Positions 30,001 to 39,743 are shown, counted from the stretch's first letter. The stretch: DNA of 64,000 bases from Naumovozyma dairenensis CBS 421 (GCF_000227115.2 NC_016481.1:124001-188000); one strand, 5' to 3'. Notes: generated from the letters alone by a model not told the origin. Translations and numbers: made by a program.

Positions 30001-30331
30001 TGAAAAAAAGTTGAAAAACTATTTTGAAGAAAAGGCTAAAATTGTAACGGTTACAAGAGACGTTTTGAAGAGATTACAAAAAGTTAAGAAACAGGGATCT
30101 AACCCTCCGTATTTAAGTTCCATCCAATTGAGGGACATCTTTTTGGCTGACGTAGTCGATTTTAAAAGAAAGGCCTACCTTTGGAAGCACGTTGAAAAGA
30201 ATTTAGAGCATAATAACAGTAATATTAAATCGACATTGATGGAGATTCATGGTGATATTATGAAATGTTGGGAATGGATTGGTCCATTAGATACAGAAGA
30301 TGAAGAGGAAGAACATGAAAATCTTGCTTAA
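27077..30331 (+). CDS. SRC1: Inner nuclear membrane LEM/HEH protein Src1/Heh1, alternatively spliced
   Basis: The N-terminus is a helix-extension-helix (HEH/LEM-like) domain at about 6-55, followed by about 600 disordered S/E/D/T-rich residues with basic signals (KPKKRKI, KKKRRV). A membrane span lies at about 680-697 (ILLLLLIIPVIIALW) and a luminal Man1-Src1 domain with conserved cysteines (CLPCPENAIC) follows. The intron has two donors: GC at 29668 and GT at 29672, with branch point TACTAAC (29728-29734) and acceptor AG at 29753-29754. Splicing from the GC donor, join(27077..29667,29755..30331), gives 1055 residues with a second hydrophobic span (YLIWTGLSTATLAKIV) and a conserved tail. Splicing from the GT donor changes frame and stops at 29932-29934, giving 924 residues with one span. 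The same arrangement is known in S. cerevisiae SRC1, which anchors telomeres and rDNA at the nuclear periphery. Retention of the 87-bp intron also stays in frame. Confidence 0.93.
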   Translation: MNSDTDYLKPGFNFKKLRVPDLRRILTENHVTYLSSSKKSDLLKLFKENIEPRLPELREIHLHAQPSSEGIIDTNHTSGRNTSTSQSPDIRSSKHGLVWQADSDSNLNSDSSDSDSDSLTSFASQIKSKGSITPKPKKRKIGIPNDGTPIVNKVSKKSPSKSPNKSTSINNFDLSSGSDSETIEGLSINRSHPHISPNKGIEGFFHQENKNAGSNDEDPNKLKEAAAHVKPLAKLIKNNEKKKNIVRTYSSFSSDDSDIELEYQKAKRLVSGSNDNTNDESSSFQKEKDTSNRASTPTMDQQIIEILESDEEEEEDVGSNNTEKSLETESPNIQPIESPPKKQTVNTTRSILPKQEPSSENATPIKQKEIGSEENDADVNDNTNISSSEEESSSKSVTQRITTPELPTAEDVQESEDRVEELDKILNEEKTDTNNDFNKTTNQELIKEQVSPTSKVKETQMVSSLGEKNTSTPSSSKGEPATQRFPSHTKNHGSPRIKTPSKDVIKRSPIFKAYKLASPKISKKAPFSDKPHISNQQNSIVKPIKRDALPKVDITQPIVSLADTSTTTKETSSQKHPLSQDELEELSEMLSSTDGELEKDLEPEDNDINMEETERSTQSENETVSSSPLETEKVAITKNGKRALESDDVEEIKQVPKKKRRVIVGIKKILKTLCSLLKKIILLLLLIIPVIIALWYREQRIMVGYCGTEVDNRPSLIMRNVDYPYAYEIDSALQTYLKPECLPCPENAICYSNMEMKCRPKYRLVESRWNLFGLLPVSASCQRDDQRDQLVSEVVKKSLEFLRTKNAQIECGRSTDDIGSGLSEEELYEIFNEARVPWIDDDEFNDIWNQVISNLKEEPEVIWRQVSTNFFFNAFSIERPKNNNTNIFYLNYRTMTRSLQRIPPMTQAQPMIIKGRKDIFTKIPKSKKEKGTFRSTSTKHVSVKCKFQWEIYETYRRNRYLIWTGLSTATLAKIVEKKLKNYFEEKAKIVTVTRDVLKRLQKVKKQGSNPPYLSSIQLRDIFLADVVDFKRKAYLWKHVEKNLEHNNSNIKSTLMEIHGDIMKCWEWIGPLDTEDEEEEHENLA
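29668..29754 (+). other. SRC1 intron with overlapping GC and GT donors
   Basis: GCAAGTGAGT starts at 29668; it contains both GCAAGT (29668-29673) and GTGAGT (29672-29677). TACTAAC is at 29728-29734 and the acceptor TTACAG ends at 29754. The intron is 87 nt from the GC donor (a multiple of three) or 83 nt from the GT donor. All signals are read directly from the sequence. Confidence 0.92.
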
Positions 30332-30819
30332 CAAACTGCCTTACCTATTATGATATATTTATTTATTTATTATTATCATTATTTATTAAACCTCTGTAGC
30401 GTACTCAACATGAACAAACCAACGACAACTATTTTTAGTAACCAATTATACCAACCAAAGAATGAATTGGTGTATTACCAAAGAGTTGTACTAAGCGATC
30501 GATCGATTTTAACCTGACATTAATGTTCCAGGTACAAGGTTTGATTGAACTGCTAAAATTACAATGTGCAGACAACACTACAAAGTGAGAGTTCGTGGGT
30601 TTGAGTACAGTTGGAAAAGGTTTTAGCGACAATTTGAGGTTTTCTCGATCAATACTTACAAATCTCCGTTCACGGATGGATTTCTTTTAATATATATATA
30701 TATATCACTTGAGTGATTAAACGAAACGCTAATGGCTTGAATTAACATTTTTATCCAGCATAGGGATAAATTATGATTATGTACTTGAATATATGCATCA
30801 TGTAAATATGGGGTGCCAG
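30332..30819. other. Convergent spacer SRC1-RAD52
   Basis: 488 bp with a TTA/TTTA-rich stretch at 30356-30390, a short CGATCGATCGAT run near 30497-30508 and a TA run near 30693-30706. No gene or RNA was recognised. Confidence 0.5.
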
Positions 30820-32226
30820 CTAAGGAGTCGGTTTTCTCATTTGTAAAGGATTGATTTTAGGTCTCCCGATTTCTCTTCTCATACTTTTAGAACTGTTGGC
30901 CGACATTGTAGAAGAGAGAGCTGGATTTGGATGTATGACTTTGGAAGGAGGTGCAAATCTGGAGGTTTGCGCAGTAGTGCTCGGTTTTTGAGTGGTTTGA
31001 TTCGTCACAAATGCATGCTGCTGGCTACTAGGCTTTGCCGTTGTTGTAGAGGATTCGGGTGACTCAGTTTGTTGGTGATTTGTCGTGTTTGAATCGAGTT
31101 GTTTCCCTTTTGGAGCAAACTTTTGGTATAATTCCTCTCTTGAAGGACTAACTCCTTTTTCTTTTAAAGTATCTGCTGGTACATGTTTTGAGGTCGTTTG
31201 ATCAATTGTGTGTTTTATTGATTGCGCTTGATATTTTGGATCAAATATGCTGTCATCAGTGACTTGAGCTTTATTTTGCAAAGTAGTAGCTGCCTTAGCT
31301 GTTACAAAAGTCACAGGTTCGTTGATAATTGGGCCCCTACTGGCAGGGGGCACCAATGGTACCTCCATTGTATCTTTTAATACCTGGTCTTCTTCGTTAT
31401 CCATTAAATCATCATCTTGAAAATCATCACTGAACATAAATGAATCATCTAAAAGGTCATCTTGTTCTGACTTCGCAGTTGTCGGGGGAACATTTTCGCC
31501 AGCAGGTCCTGTCTTCGGAGGCTCACTCATAGATGTATTTTGTTTATTCTGCTGATCGATGGAGGCAGCGTTCCTAATTGGTCTGTTAGTTTGTTGTGGA
31601 GTTTCAATAGGAATATTATTATGTGGCACACCTATCTTTCCAATTTGGCGTCGTTTTGTAGGTACCGCTGAATCTGATGCGTCCATTGTGTTTGATCTTG
31701 AGTTCTCACTGATTTCATCAGAAGGTCTAAACAGATTTCCCTCATCAAAATCGGGTGGATCAAATTTGACTTTATCGATCTTGGAAAGGAAATCTTTATC
31801 ATATAAACAATTTCCTAACGCATTCCCAAATCCCCTTAGTGCTCTCTTGAGAGCATCTGTGACAGCTGATTTCTTAGCCCTTTCGAAGGCAGCTGGCTTC
31901 CTACGTTCATTCTCTACAGTACCATATCCTATATCTTCTCGGTATGTCCCATTTGCCAAAGTAACACGCACTATAGCTGTACACCCTATACTAAATTTCC
32001 CTTGTCTTTCATCTAAGAAGTCTATAGTGACATTTTTAACTTCTGTAGACCATCCATTATATCCAAAAATTTGATTAGCTAGATTAATGGCTCTCCAACC
32101 TTCAATATATGCCACTCTACTAGAGCCAAACCCAATTCTTTTGGAGATGTATTCTGGACCTAACTTTTTATCTAATTTTGCCTGTATTTCTTCATTAACC
32201 AAACTTGTTGGTTTTTTTTCTTCCAT
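30820..32226 (-). CDS. RAD52: Recombination mediator Rad52
   Basis: 468 residues (471 in S. cerevisiae). Residues 10-200 are the highly conserved ring-forming, DNA-binding and strand-annealing domain, with KLGPEYISKRIGFG, YIEGWRAINLANQIFGYNGW and the block from GYGTVENERRKPAAFERAKK to GNALGNCLYDKDFL. The rest is disordered and holds the RPA-binding acidic segment (about 270-310, DDSFMFSDDFQDDDLMD) and near the C-terminus the Rad51-interaction region (RFAPPSK). Rad52 loads Rad51 on RPA-coated single-stranded DNA and anneals strands in homologous recombination. The start is the first ATG, two residues before the conserved KKP. The gene is divergent from NDC1 as in S. cerevisiae. Confidence 0.98.
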   Translation of the reverse strand: MEEKKPTSLVNEEIQAKLDKKLGPEYISKRIGFGSSRVAYIEGWRAINLANQIFGYNGWSTEVKNVTIDFLDERQGKFSIGCTAIVRVTLANGTYREDIGYGTVENERRKPAAFERAKKSAVTDALKRALRGFGNALGNCLYDKDFLSKIDKVKFDPPDFDEGNLFRPSDEISENSRSNTMDASDSAVPTKRRQIGKIGVPHNNIPIETPQQTNRPIRNAASIDQQNKQNTSMSEPPKTGPAGENVPPTTAKSEQDDLLDDSFMFSDDFQDDDLMDNEEDQVLKDTMEVPLVPPASRGPIINEPVTFVTAKAATTLQNKAQVTDDSIFDPKYQAQSIKHTIDQTTSKHVPADTLKEKGVSPSREELYQKFAPKGKQLDSNTTNHQQTESPESSTTTAKPSSQQHAFVTNQTTQKPSTTAQTSRFAPPSKVIHPNPALSSTMSANSSKSMRREIGRPKINPLQMRKPTP

Positions 32227-32546
32227 TTTATGTAATAGTAATACCAGGTAGCCTCCTATGGTTCTTTAGATTATAAATAAGGTCACTTAGGTCCACGATG
32301 GCAAAAGCTAATCTCCACTCCACTTTGTTCAAATTATGGCGAAGTGTCAAATTATTTATGTTTCTTCTAACTTTCGCGATCCGAATCATCGAAGAATTTT
32401 ACTTTCCTTGTAATTCGTCTTTTATGAAGAAGACCTTGATGATATCTTCTCACAGTCTAAGAAGGCACTATAAAGGAGAACTACTGCAATTGCTAGATAT
32501 CAATCTGGATATTCAATACGAAAGGACAGGAGAAGTATTAATTATT

Positions 32547-34556
32547 ATGCAGAGACAAAAACCACTGCTTTCCAACACGAGGTATTCTTATCATGCAATA
32601 TTCAGCGACATCTGCAAGACGCGTTTCAGTCATTTGGTAACCAGATTATTCTTCGTTACTACGTTGCTACAAACACTTCTCATTACTATCTTGTCTAGTC
32701 CTCAGTCGTTTGCATGGGAGAGAGTTCTTTTATTTTTCCCAAGGTTTCTATTCATTTATATTGTATCCATAAGCATTATAATCACAAGGAAAAATTATTT
32801 ACACGTTGAATCCATTGGATATTCTAATTGGTATACTACTATATTTGGGCAATTGTGCTCAACTAGATTCGTTGTGTACCAATTTATTTACTGCGTGGGT
32901 ACATTTGCCATTGCTCTGGCATTGGGAGATTGTTTCCAAATTTCCTCTTTATCAAGAAACTCTGCCTCATTACATAAACTATACGTTTGGTTACTCATTC
33001 CAACATTGTACAATTTACAGCATAATATATTTGACCAGGATAAAATTTCATTTCCCTTTGAAAGTCAAATTCAATTACCTCAGCAATATATCAGTAGGAG
33101 TTTACGTCATCTGGTTATCAAATCATTGATAATGACTATAACTTTGCCTATAATGGTCCCAATTTTATCTTTGATTTTACCGTTTAATATTGTTCCAAGA
33201 GGTCTAATACTGATTGGTTTCATTTCCAATTTAAAGTTAGCAATATTATCGTTCTGGATTTTTATGAATTTTGAATTTATCAACGTTGCATTTTCTGCTC
33301 ATATGTCAATTGGATGTTTACATAAGGGTAAACCAATTTCATCATTGTCTCCAAATTCCATGGAAATTTTGTTAGATGGCTTAAGTTCCAAGAGGGCATT
33401 TACAAAATTAACTGCATTCCAAGAATTAGCATACAGAGCTACTTCAAGTGATAGTTCGTTAAGGTTACCATTGTATAAACCTAATTTTAAAGATTCAAAT
33501 CTATGGCCATTAATATTAAGAGAATGTTTATTGGTAATTCAAAATACAAATGAATCTGTTACTGGTTATCTAAGAAATATCGAAATTCAATCTAGTGTGA
33601 ATCAACCAAAGACCATGTTGGCCACTAGTAATAGTAATCTTGGTGATAAGTCATTATTTGATAGGCAAAGGCAAGAAGAAATAATAAGAAATGAAATGAT
33701 ATTTGGTAATGCTCCATCACCAAACATGCTTAAATACGAATCATTACAAAATGTACCAATGCCACTTCCATCAAGAATGGCAACTACATCATCCCGTCAC
33801 CGTATGCCATTAAGAGATGAGAATGTTTTATTGACACCTCCACCAGCACATGGTTCAAGGGGACGTCGTTTCCAACCATCATCATCACCGTCGATTTATC
33901 AACGTAGTCCATCAAACGTACCCACACATCCTTTCAATGAACCGATCTTAACACATAGTACAGGACTTACAAGATTCTTCCATTTCATTGTCAATACTAT
34001 CAAATCATCATTAAGTTCATTTTTCTTCCCATCAATCACACCATCATCCTCATCATCATCTAATGCAGAGAAGACGATACCGCATTTATCATTTTTCAGC
34101 ATGTTTTGCACATCAAAGAAGAATGAAGCAGACAAATTAGTCCCATTACCAATTTGTCATGCTGAAAGTGTGATATCATTGATGGCTTTATTAATTAATT
34201 CACTAGATGAATCACCAAGGGGTCCCGTTATTGCTTCTGTCGGTGACGTCTTAAGATCATTACAGTTATCTATTAATTGTTTAGGGAAGTTTACTGAATG
34301 GGAACCATCACCTTTTAAAGATGTAACGGCTATATATTCTGAAGGGGAAGAGCAAGAGCAAAAAATCAAAGAAGAAGTTGATGTTATTTCTGTGCTTTAT
34401 AATTTGTCGATTAGTGCATTTTTGGAGATTGTATTGAAATACGATGATTTATTAAAGGATGTCAATTTGGATGAGGACGTAGTTAAGTTGACAAGATGGG
34501 TTCTTGAGATGTGTAATAACAGTACCTTCTTGGCACCTAGCAATGAAGAACTGTGA
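32547..34556 (+). CDS. NDC1: Nuclear pore and spindle pole body membrane protein Ndc1
   Basis: The frame is open back to an ATG at 32298 (752 residues), but similarity to other Ndc1 proteins starts at codon 84 (MQRQKPLLSN, then YHAIFSDICKTRFSHLVTRLFF), so the ATG at 32547 is chosen, giving 669 residues (655 in S. cerevisiae). This also leaves a normal 320-bp space to RAD52. Six hydrophobic spans occur in the first 270 residues, followed by a soluble C-terminal half with a disordered S/P-rich part near residues 390-500. Ndc1 anchors nuclear pore complexes and spindle pole bodies in the pore membrane. The 83 upstream codons are hydrophobic in part and rich in basic residues, and would be an odd extension; they could still be translated from a longer transcript. 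Confidence 0.92.
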   Translation: MQRQKPLLSNTRYSYHAIFSDICKTRFSHLVTRLFFVTTLLQTLLITILSSPQSFAWERVLLFFPRFLFIYIVSISIIITRKNYLHVESIGYSNWYTTIFGQLCSTRFVVYQFIYCVGTFAIALALGDCFQISSLSRNSASLHKLYVWLLIPTLYNLQHNIFDQDKISFPFESQIQLPQQYISRSLRHLVIKSLIMTITLPIMVPILSLILPFNIVPRGLILIGFISNLKLAILSFWIFMNFEFINVAFSAHMSIGCLHKGKPISSLSPNSMEILLDGLSSKRAFTKLTAFQELAYRATSSDSSLRLPLYKPNFKDSNLWPLILRECLLVIQNTNESVTGYLRNIEIQSSVNQPKTMLATSNSNLGDKSLFDRQRQEEIIRNEMIFGNAPSPNMLKYESLQNVPMPLPSRMATTSSRHRMPLRDENVLLTPPPAHGSRGRRFQPSSSPSIYQRSPSNVPTHPFNEPILTHSTGLTRFFHFIVNTIKSSLSSFFFPSITPSSSSSSNAEKTIPHLSFFSMFCTSKKNEADKLVPLPICHAESVISLMALLINSLDESPRGPVIASVGDVLRSLQLSINCLGKFTEWEPSPFKDVTAIYSEGEEQEQKIKEEVDVISVLYNLSISAFLEIVLKYDDLLKDVNLDEDVVKLTRWVLEMCNNSTFLAPSNEEL

Positions 34557-34968
34557 TTCGCTAACATCATAGTAATCATTATCATACAAGTTATGAGAAA
34601 GGTATGCACATAAAACTGAAATCAAATTAACAAGATATCATAGGTAAGATTTGAGAGAGAATAAAGGCCATGGATAAGTACCAGTATGTATCTGTGTGTA
34701 TAACTTGAATGAATTCTCACTGTTGAATTGTATACTAAAAATGTTATTAGTTTTCAAAAATACAAAATATTACAATAAGGCGAGGAAAAATAATACATTG
34801 TAATATAATATCTGTTAGATAATGTTTAAGGGGCCGAATTGTCAAGACCTTTTAATGTGGATGTTAAGTAAACATATATACCTTTAGGTTGGTCAAGAAG
34901 TAGCTTAATATATCAAAGTATAAGTATAAGGAATTGAACAGAATCATACATATATATTATACTGCAAG
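34557..34968. promoter_or_regulatory. NDC1-RCF1 spacer
   Basis: 412 bp of AT-rich DNA between two plus-strand genes. It holds the NDC1 3' end and the RCF1 promoter; no clear sites were recognised. Confidence 0.45.
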
Positions 34969-35472
34969 ATGTCCAGTATACCATCAAGTTTTGATCCGAA
35001 AAGGGGAGAGGCCCTTGAATTAGAGGAAATGCCTATTTGGGATAAGATTGTTTTCCATTGTAAAAGGGAACCGTTAGTGCCCATTGGAGCATTATTAACC
35101 ACTGGGGCAGTTATATTAGCTGCTCAAAATGTTAGAATCGGTAATCAAGTGAGAGCTCAACATTATTTCCGTTGGCGTGTAGGTTTACAGGGTGCCACTT
35201 TGGTCGCTTTAGTGACAGGGTCCTATTTGTATGGGACTACTTCTGCCAAGGCAATTAAGAGTAAAGAAGATGAGTTGAAAGAGAAGGCAAAGAGAAGAGA
35301 ACAATTATGGATTCAAGAATTAGAGAGAAGAGATCAAGAGATCAAAGATCGTAGGTTGAAAGCAGAAGTGGCAAGAAAGAAAACGGTAGAGAGTGAAGAA
35401 TCAATTAAGGATTTGGAAACAGAATTGGCTGATCTTGAGAGCAAACTTCATGGATCTTCTACTGGAAAGTGA
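34969..35472 (+). CDS. RCF1: Respiratory supercomplex factor 1 (HIG1 domain)
   Basis: 167 residues (159 in S. cerevisiae). The HIG1 type 1 domain has two membrane spans at about 36-56 ([18 protein letters not shown]) and 68-88 ([20 protein letters not shown]). Between them is the diagnostic isoform motif Q-x3-R-x-R-x3-Q, read here as [11 protein letters not shown]. The C-terminal 75 residues form a charged coiled coil. The protein sits in the mitochondrial inner membrane and supports assembly and activity of cytochrome c oxidase and its III-IV supercomplexes. It is between NDC1 and USA1, all on one strand, exactly as in S. cerevisiae. Confidence 0.96.
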   Translation: MSSIPSSFDPKRGEALELEEMPIWDKIVFHCKREPLVPIGALLTTGAVILAAQNVRIGNQVRAQHYFRWRVGLQGATLVALVTGSYLYGTTSAKAIKSKEDELKEKAKRREQLWIQELERRDQEIKDRRLKAEVARKKTVESEESIKDLETELADLESKLHGSSTGK

Positions 35473-35880
35473 TTTCTGAATTTTTTTACTTCTTTATTTA
35501 TTTATTTTTCTACCTATACTTTTGTAAATAGACCACCCTAAAGGCAAATTGGCACCAAAAAGACGACTTATTATGGAAATAGCTCTATCTTCAATTCACT
35601 GGAAATATCTAATTCAGTAGGATACATCTATAGTATAGCAATTGTCAGTAGAGAGACTTAACAGAAGTTGTCAACCGTTATCTTTTAAGGTGATCTGGTT
35701 CTCTCTATATAATTAAGAACAGCGCGGCAATTATAGTAATAGCAATATATATATATGTATAATTATAACTTCAAATGATAACTGCATAAGGTGGAGGTTG
35801 TTTTCAACTAGCATACACCAGATATTATTTCCTCCTAAAAGTAACTATTACTAACAGTAACAATAAAAAACAACTAAAAA
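35473..35880. promoter_or_regulatory. RCF1-USA1 spacer
   Basis: 408 bp, AT-rich, with an A-rich leader (CAATAAAAAACAACTAAAAA) immediately before the USA1 ATG. No specific sites were recognised. Confidence 0.45.
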
Positions 35881-38859
35881 ATGGAGTGTATAATAGAACC
35901 TCCGGTACATGTATTTATTACTTCAACGAATTTGGAATGGATTCCAGACGGAGAACCCATTAACATAAATATTCATCCAAAAACACCACTATATCGTGTA
36001 TTGCAATATGTTCATTCTCGATTACCTATACAGTTAGGTCCTATCACAAACTATTGTTTGAAATATAATGAAGAAGAAGTAGATCTAAGTCAGTTATGTG
36101 ACACTTTTATTAATGAAGGAAACAGCGGACGACCTTCAGCAACCCCTAACGATAATAATACACTGTTTTTCCAATTCGAAAAGACTGAAAATGAACCACA
36201 TAGCTCCATCAATTTGAACTACGACCGGATTTTGGAATTCAAGAAGATTGATCTCATCTTGAAGATAAATTCATTATCGAGAGATAAATTCGTCACTGTC
36301 GTTGCCAAAAATTCACCCATAGAGACCACTTCAGTTAAAAACCTATTACAATTTGCCTTAGATTCTGTGATCCAGTACGAAATTTTTAGTTCTGATCGTG
36401 TTGATGAACATGGGAACTACTTGAATATATGTCAAAATTGTGAGGCTCATAATTTCTCTGATTTCACACATTTACAAATTAAGGGTTCTGAAAAAATGCT
36501 CACTTTGAATGAAATGGAACCAAGTTCACTTGAAGATATGAAGTTGGATACTTTGCTTGATTACACATTCCTTCCGGCAAAGAATGATTACTTAACAGTG
36601 ATGCTTAAAATGAATCATAAACAAGAACATGATGAAACTTGCGTCAAATTAGAATTCATTTCAGATATTGCATTATCCGATTATGAAATGTGGATTAATC
36701 CTCAAACCACAGTGTTACAGGTTAAACATTTCATATCCTGTCTCTATACACATTCTAAAGATTTAAATGTAGACCATATTAGGTTGATTTATAAAGGTCA
36801 TTTATTGGGAAGTATTGACGGCTCAGACATAATTTTGAACTCTATTAATTCAATGAGACGTGATAGTAATAGTAGTAGCCATATTCATCGTTACAACGGT
36901 AATAATAGTGAAATTAAATTGCATATTCAATTTGATGCAGAACATTTGGATTTAAATCATGATTTTTGGGATAAGCCATTACGTTCTAGCAGCGCTCACC
37001 ATGATGATAGCCGTCAATCTTCAAAAGGCAGCTCCACTCAAGAAAATGTTGATGACATTCCCGTCAATAATGAACAATCAAGTCATATAGAAGAAAGTGT
37101 CTTAGAAGAGCAAAACTGCGAGGAGATGTTACGTGATGAGAGGAAACCATTAAAACTATGTTATGAAACGGAATCAGGTGAACCAATCGAAACAACAACA
37201 GAGATTTATAAGAAATGTTTCATTGATGGTAAAGAGTGCTTTATAGAATTGAGTGAACTAGAAATTAAAAAATATCAATTGATAATCAATAGTAAAATTA
37301 TACCGTTATATTCCCATGATATTCAAATTTTAACTGAGAATAATACAATTAAATTATCACCTAAAGTTATTAATGAAATCGAATCGACATTAGCTTTAAA
37401 AGTCAAGAAAAACCAATACAAAGTACTTTCTCCATCATCTACAATTCCTGTGGAACCAACACGTACAATACATATTGATAGTAATAATGATGCAGAAAAT
37501 GTCTCGATTATTCAAAGATTGAGAGAAATACTTCCCTTTGGAGCATTGTTAGTTAGGACATTTATCTTATTAATTAGAAATTCCTTCATCACATTATTTG
37601 TCTTAGTAGAATTTGGTACGTTATTACCATACAAATATACAATTCTATTGGCATTAATAATGATCGGAAGAACGTTATGGACCACGAGGGAAATTTGTGA
37701 TTTATGGTCAGCTTATTTCCACTTAAAGGAAATTGATGATACAAAGATAAATAAGATACTTTCATTCTTGGAAGGACAAACCATTTCCCCTAAATATTTC
37801 AAAAAATTGATTAACGATAAACCTAGTTTGGATAGTTTCTTGATATCGGAATTGAAAATGGACAGGATTGATTTATATATTAATCATAACACTTTTACTG
37901 GAGACGACAATGAACTTGCAAATATTGAAACAGACATAAGTAGAAATGCAGATGAAAAATCATTGAAGCAAACTCTTGAAAAGGTAATCATGACAGTAAC
38001 TGAAGGAATTAATGAAGATGAAGATAATGATGGATTCCAAGAAAAGAAAGATTTGATTGATGATACGTACCAATTATTCATTAAGTGTGTTAACAATTAT
38101 CAGGTCAATAAAGATAATATGGATCCAGTTCAGTTAGAAAATAGTAAATTATTAATGTTTTCCATATTGAGGGAAATTGATCAAGTTAATATGGATAAAT
38201 TACCAATATATAAACGAATTTTTGAAAAAATTATCATTCAATTAGAAAAGATTACAGATATGAGATTACTAGAAAGAATAATTCCAGATCCAAGAACTGA
38301 TAATATTATTATGGCAACCTTAAAAAATATTTCATTATTTATCTTATTACTTATTCCAGGAATAGCTGAGAAGTTAGCAACATTCATTAATCGTCAACAC
38401 GGAATATTGGAAGCAGGAAGACATCAAGAAAGGCAAGAAGCTGAGAGCCAAAGGAGAGCTGATGTACATGCCCTTAATGAAGAGAACACCAGCGGTAATG
38501 CTAGCGATACTGATGATGATGATGATGATGATGATTCTTCTGATAATGAGTTAGATCATTTGATTATTCCAGATGAATCTGAGACGGAAGATAACGAGCA
38601 GCCCGCTTCTTCTGAAGAGGGACTGGATCATGATGGAAATGTTGATTTGGATGAACGTATAGAGGAGATTATTCTTGATCATGACTTAGCAACTGAAGAA
38701 GTACAAGAGGAAGATCTATATGAATCCAATCAAGACTCTAGCGTCGTGAATGATAATAATATTATAGAGACTGTGAGAAATGCATCCGATCAACCCAACG
38801 ATGATAATGTAGCTGAGCATTGCAGTTCTGGTGTTGCTATCCATAGTAGTGATGATTGA
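35881..38859 (+). CDS. USA1: ER-associated degradation scaffold Usa1 (Herp homologue)
   Basis: 992 residues, longer than S. cerevisiae Usa1 (838). It has an N-terminal domain with a ubiquitin-like fold (VFITSTNLEW ... HPKTPLYRVLQYVHSRLP), a second UBL-like part near 250-320 (INPQTTVLQVKHFISCLY ... HIRLIYKGHLL) typical of Herp, a hydrophobic hairpin at about 553-605, and another hydrophobic segment at about 808-835 (ISLFILLLIPGIAEKL). The C-terminal 150 residues are very acidic, including a run of aspartates. Usa1 joins Hrd1 and Der1 and promotes Hrd1 oligomerisation in the HRD ubiquitin ligase that clears misfolded ER proteins. It stands between RCF1 and TSA1 as in S. cerevisiae. Confidence 0.92.
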   Translation: MECIIEPPVHVFITSTNLEWIPDGEPININIHPKTPLYRVLQYVHSRLPIQLGPITNYCLKYNEEEVDLSQLCDTFINEGNSGRPSATPNDNNTLFFQFEKTENEPHSSINLNYDRILEFKKIDLILKINSLSRDKFVTVVAKNSPIETTSVKNLLQFALDSVIQYEIFSSDRVDEHGNYLNICQNCEAHNFSDFTHLQIKGSEKMLTLNEMEPSSLEDMKLDTLLDYTFLPAKNDYLTVMLKMNHKQEHDETCVKLEFISDIALSDYEMWINPQTTVLQVKHFISCLYTHSKDLNVDHIRLIYKGHLLGSIDGSDIILNSINSMRRDSNSSSHIHRYNGNNSEIKLHIQFDAEHLDLNHDFWDKPLRSSSAHHDDSRQSSKGSSTQENVDDIPVNNEQSSHIEESVLEEQNCEEMLRDERKPLKLCYETESGEPIETTTEIYKKCFIDGKECFIELSELEIKKYQLIINSKIIPLYSHDIQILTENNTIKLSPKVINEIESTLALKVKKNQYKVLSPSSTIPVEPTRTIHIDSNNDAENVSIIQRLREILPFGALLVRTFILLIRNSFITLFVLVEFGTLLPYKYTILLALIMIGRTLWTTREICDLWSAYFHLKEIDDTKINKILSFLEGQTISPKYFKKLINDKPSLDSFLISELKMDRIDLYINHNTFTGDDNELANIETDISRNADEKSLKQTLEKVIMTVTEGINEDEDNDGFQEKKDLIDDTYQLFIKCVNNYQVNKDNMDPVQLENSKLLMFSILREIDQVNMDKLPIYKRIFEKIIIQLEKITDMRLLERIIPDPRTDNIIMATLKNISLFILLLIPGIAEKLATFINRQHGILEAGRHQERQEAESQRRADVHALNEENTSGNASDTDDDDDDDDSSDNELDHLIIPDESETEDNEQPASSEEGLDHDGNVDLDERIEEIILDHDLATEEVQEEDLYESNQDSSVVNDNNIIETVRNASDQPNDDNVAEHCSSGVAIHSSDD

Positions 38860-39743
38860 TCTGATATTTTATACATGAATTAATCATACTTTATAGAAAT
38901 GTAACTAGATTAAAGGACCGGTTCTATAGAAATGACCGTCATATTAGTAATCATATAATCGCTGGCATACACTTTACAGTTGTCGGTCGGTGTAAAGTAA
39001 ATGTAAGTCCAGGCCTATATTCGGGCATGTATCTATGTGTACATAGTGAGGTCCAATTCATCTAGACTGTAAAAGCAACAGTTTATCTTATGTCATTAAC
39101 AGAAGATCTACCTGTCGACTTCGAGATGAGAGTGTGGAACTTACGTAACCTTTACGGTTGTATTCGTGTCTGAGACTCTTGGCTAAATACGGCTGTTTTC
39201 GACATAACTATATTAGTAGTAGCCTTCTTCTTCGTCTTCCTAGCGCTTCGCTTAGTAACGCACTCATCGTTGTCTAGAACATTCGATGTCTCTTTCCACC
39301 AAGGATCAGGGCCAGACAACTCCGCAGGCAGTCGGGGACCGGCCCCCCCCCTCCCAACCAGGCTGGCCAGCCAAATAGCGTTCCCTCGACACCTCAAAGG
39401 GTAGTTCCCAGTTCCCAGGGGATATCGGGGGGTGGGAACTGTGGGAAAACATAGAGAGAGGACTTCACTCATCTTACTAAAACTGAACTAAACGGGTGGT
39501 GGCCACGTCCGTTACGGTAGGGTACTGGGAGCTTCCCTTCTGGAAGAGGGAAAGTGAAAAAATATAAAAAGGGGAGGAAATACTAGCAGGATATTTTTCA
39601 GATCAGATCAGATCAGATCACATTTTTCACAAATATAGATATATCTAATAACAAGAATAACAAATCAGTTACTCAATCTAGTTCAATCTAATTCCATCTG
39701 AATTCCTCTAAATAAAACACATACACATAATATACATTAAAAA
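38860..39743 (+). promoter_or_regulatory. TSA1 promoter with Yap1-type and stress elements
   Basis: 884 bp. Yap1-response-like sites are TTACGTAA (39141-39148), TTAGTAA (39252-39258) and TTACTAA (39474-39480). STRE-like AGGGG motifs occur at 39417-39421 and just after the TATAAAAA box at 39563-39570. The stretch 39290-39440 is strikingly GC-rich against the AT-rich surroundings. Control by Yap1 and Skn7 is known for TSA1 in S. cerevisiae; here it is inferred from motifs. Confidence 0.65.
39599..39620. repeat. Short ATCAG tandem repeat in the TSA1 leader region
   Basis: More than four copies of the 5-bp unit ATCAG lie head to tail between the TATA box and the ATG. Seen directly. Confidence 0.9.

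Noticed and set aside
27077..30331. SRC1 as one uninterrupted 1084-residue gene
   Set aside because: The 87-bp in-frame segment has complete splice signals and a T-rich, non-conserved translation, so it is treated as an intron even though it is open.
30435..30632. 65-codon minus-strand open frame between SRC1 and RAD52
   Set aside because: Only a short frame without known similarity in a convergent spacer.
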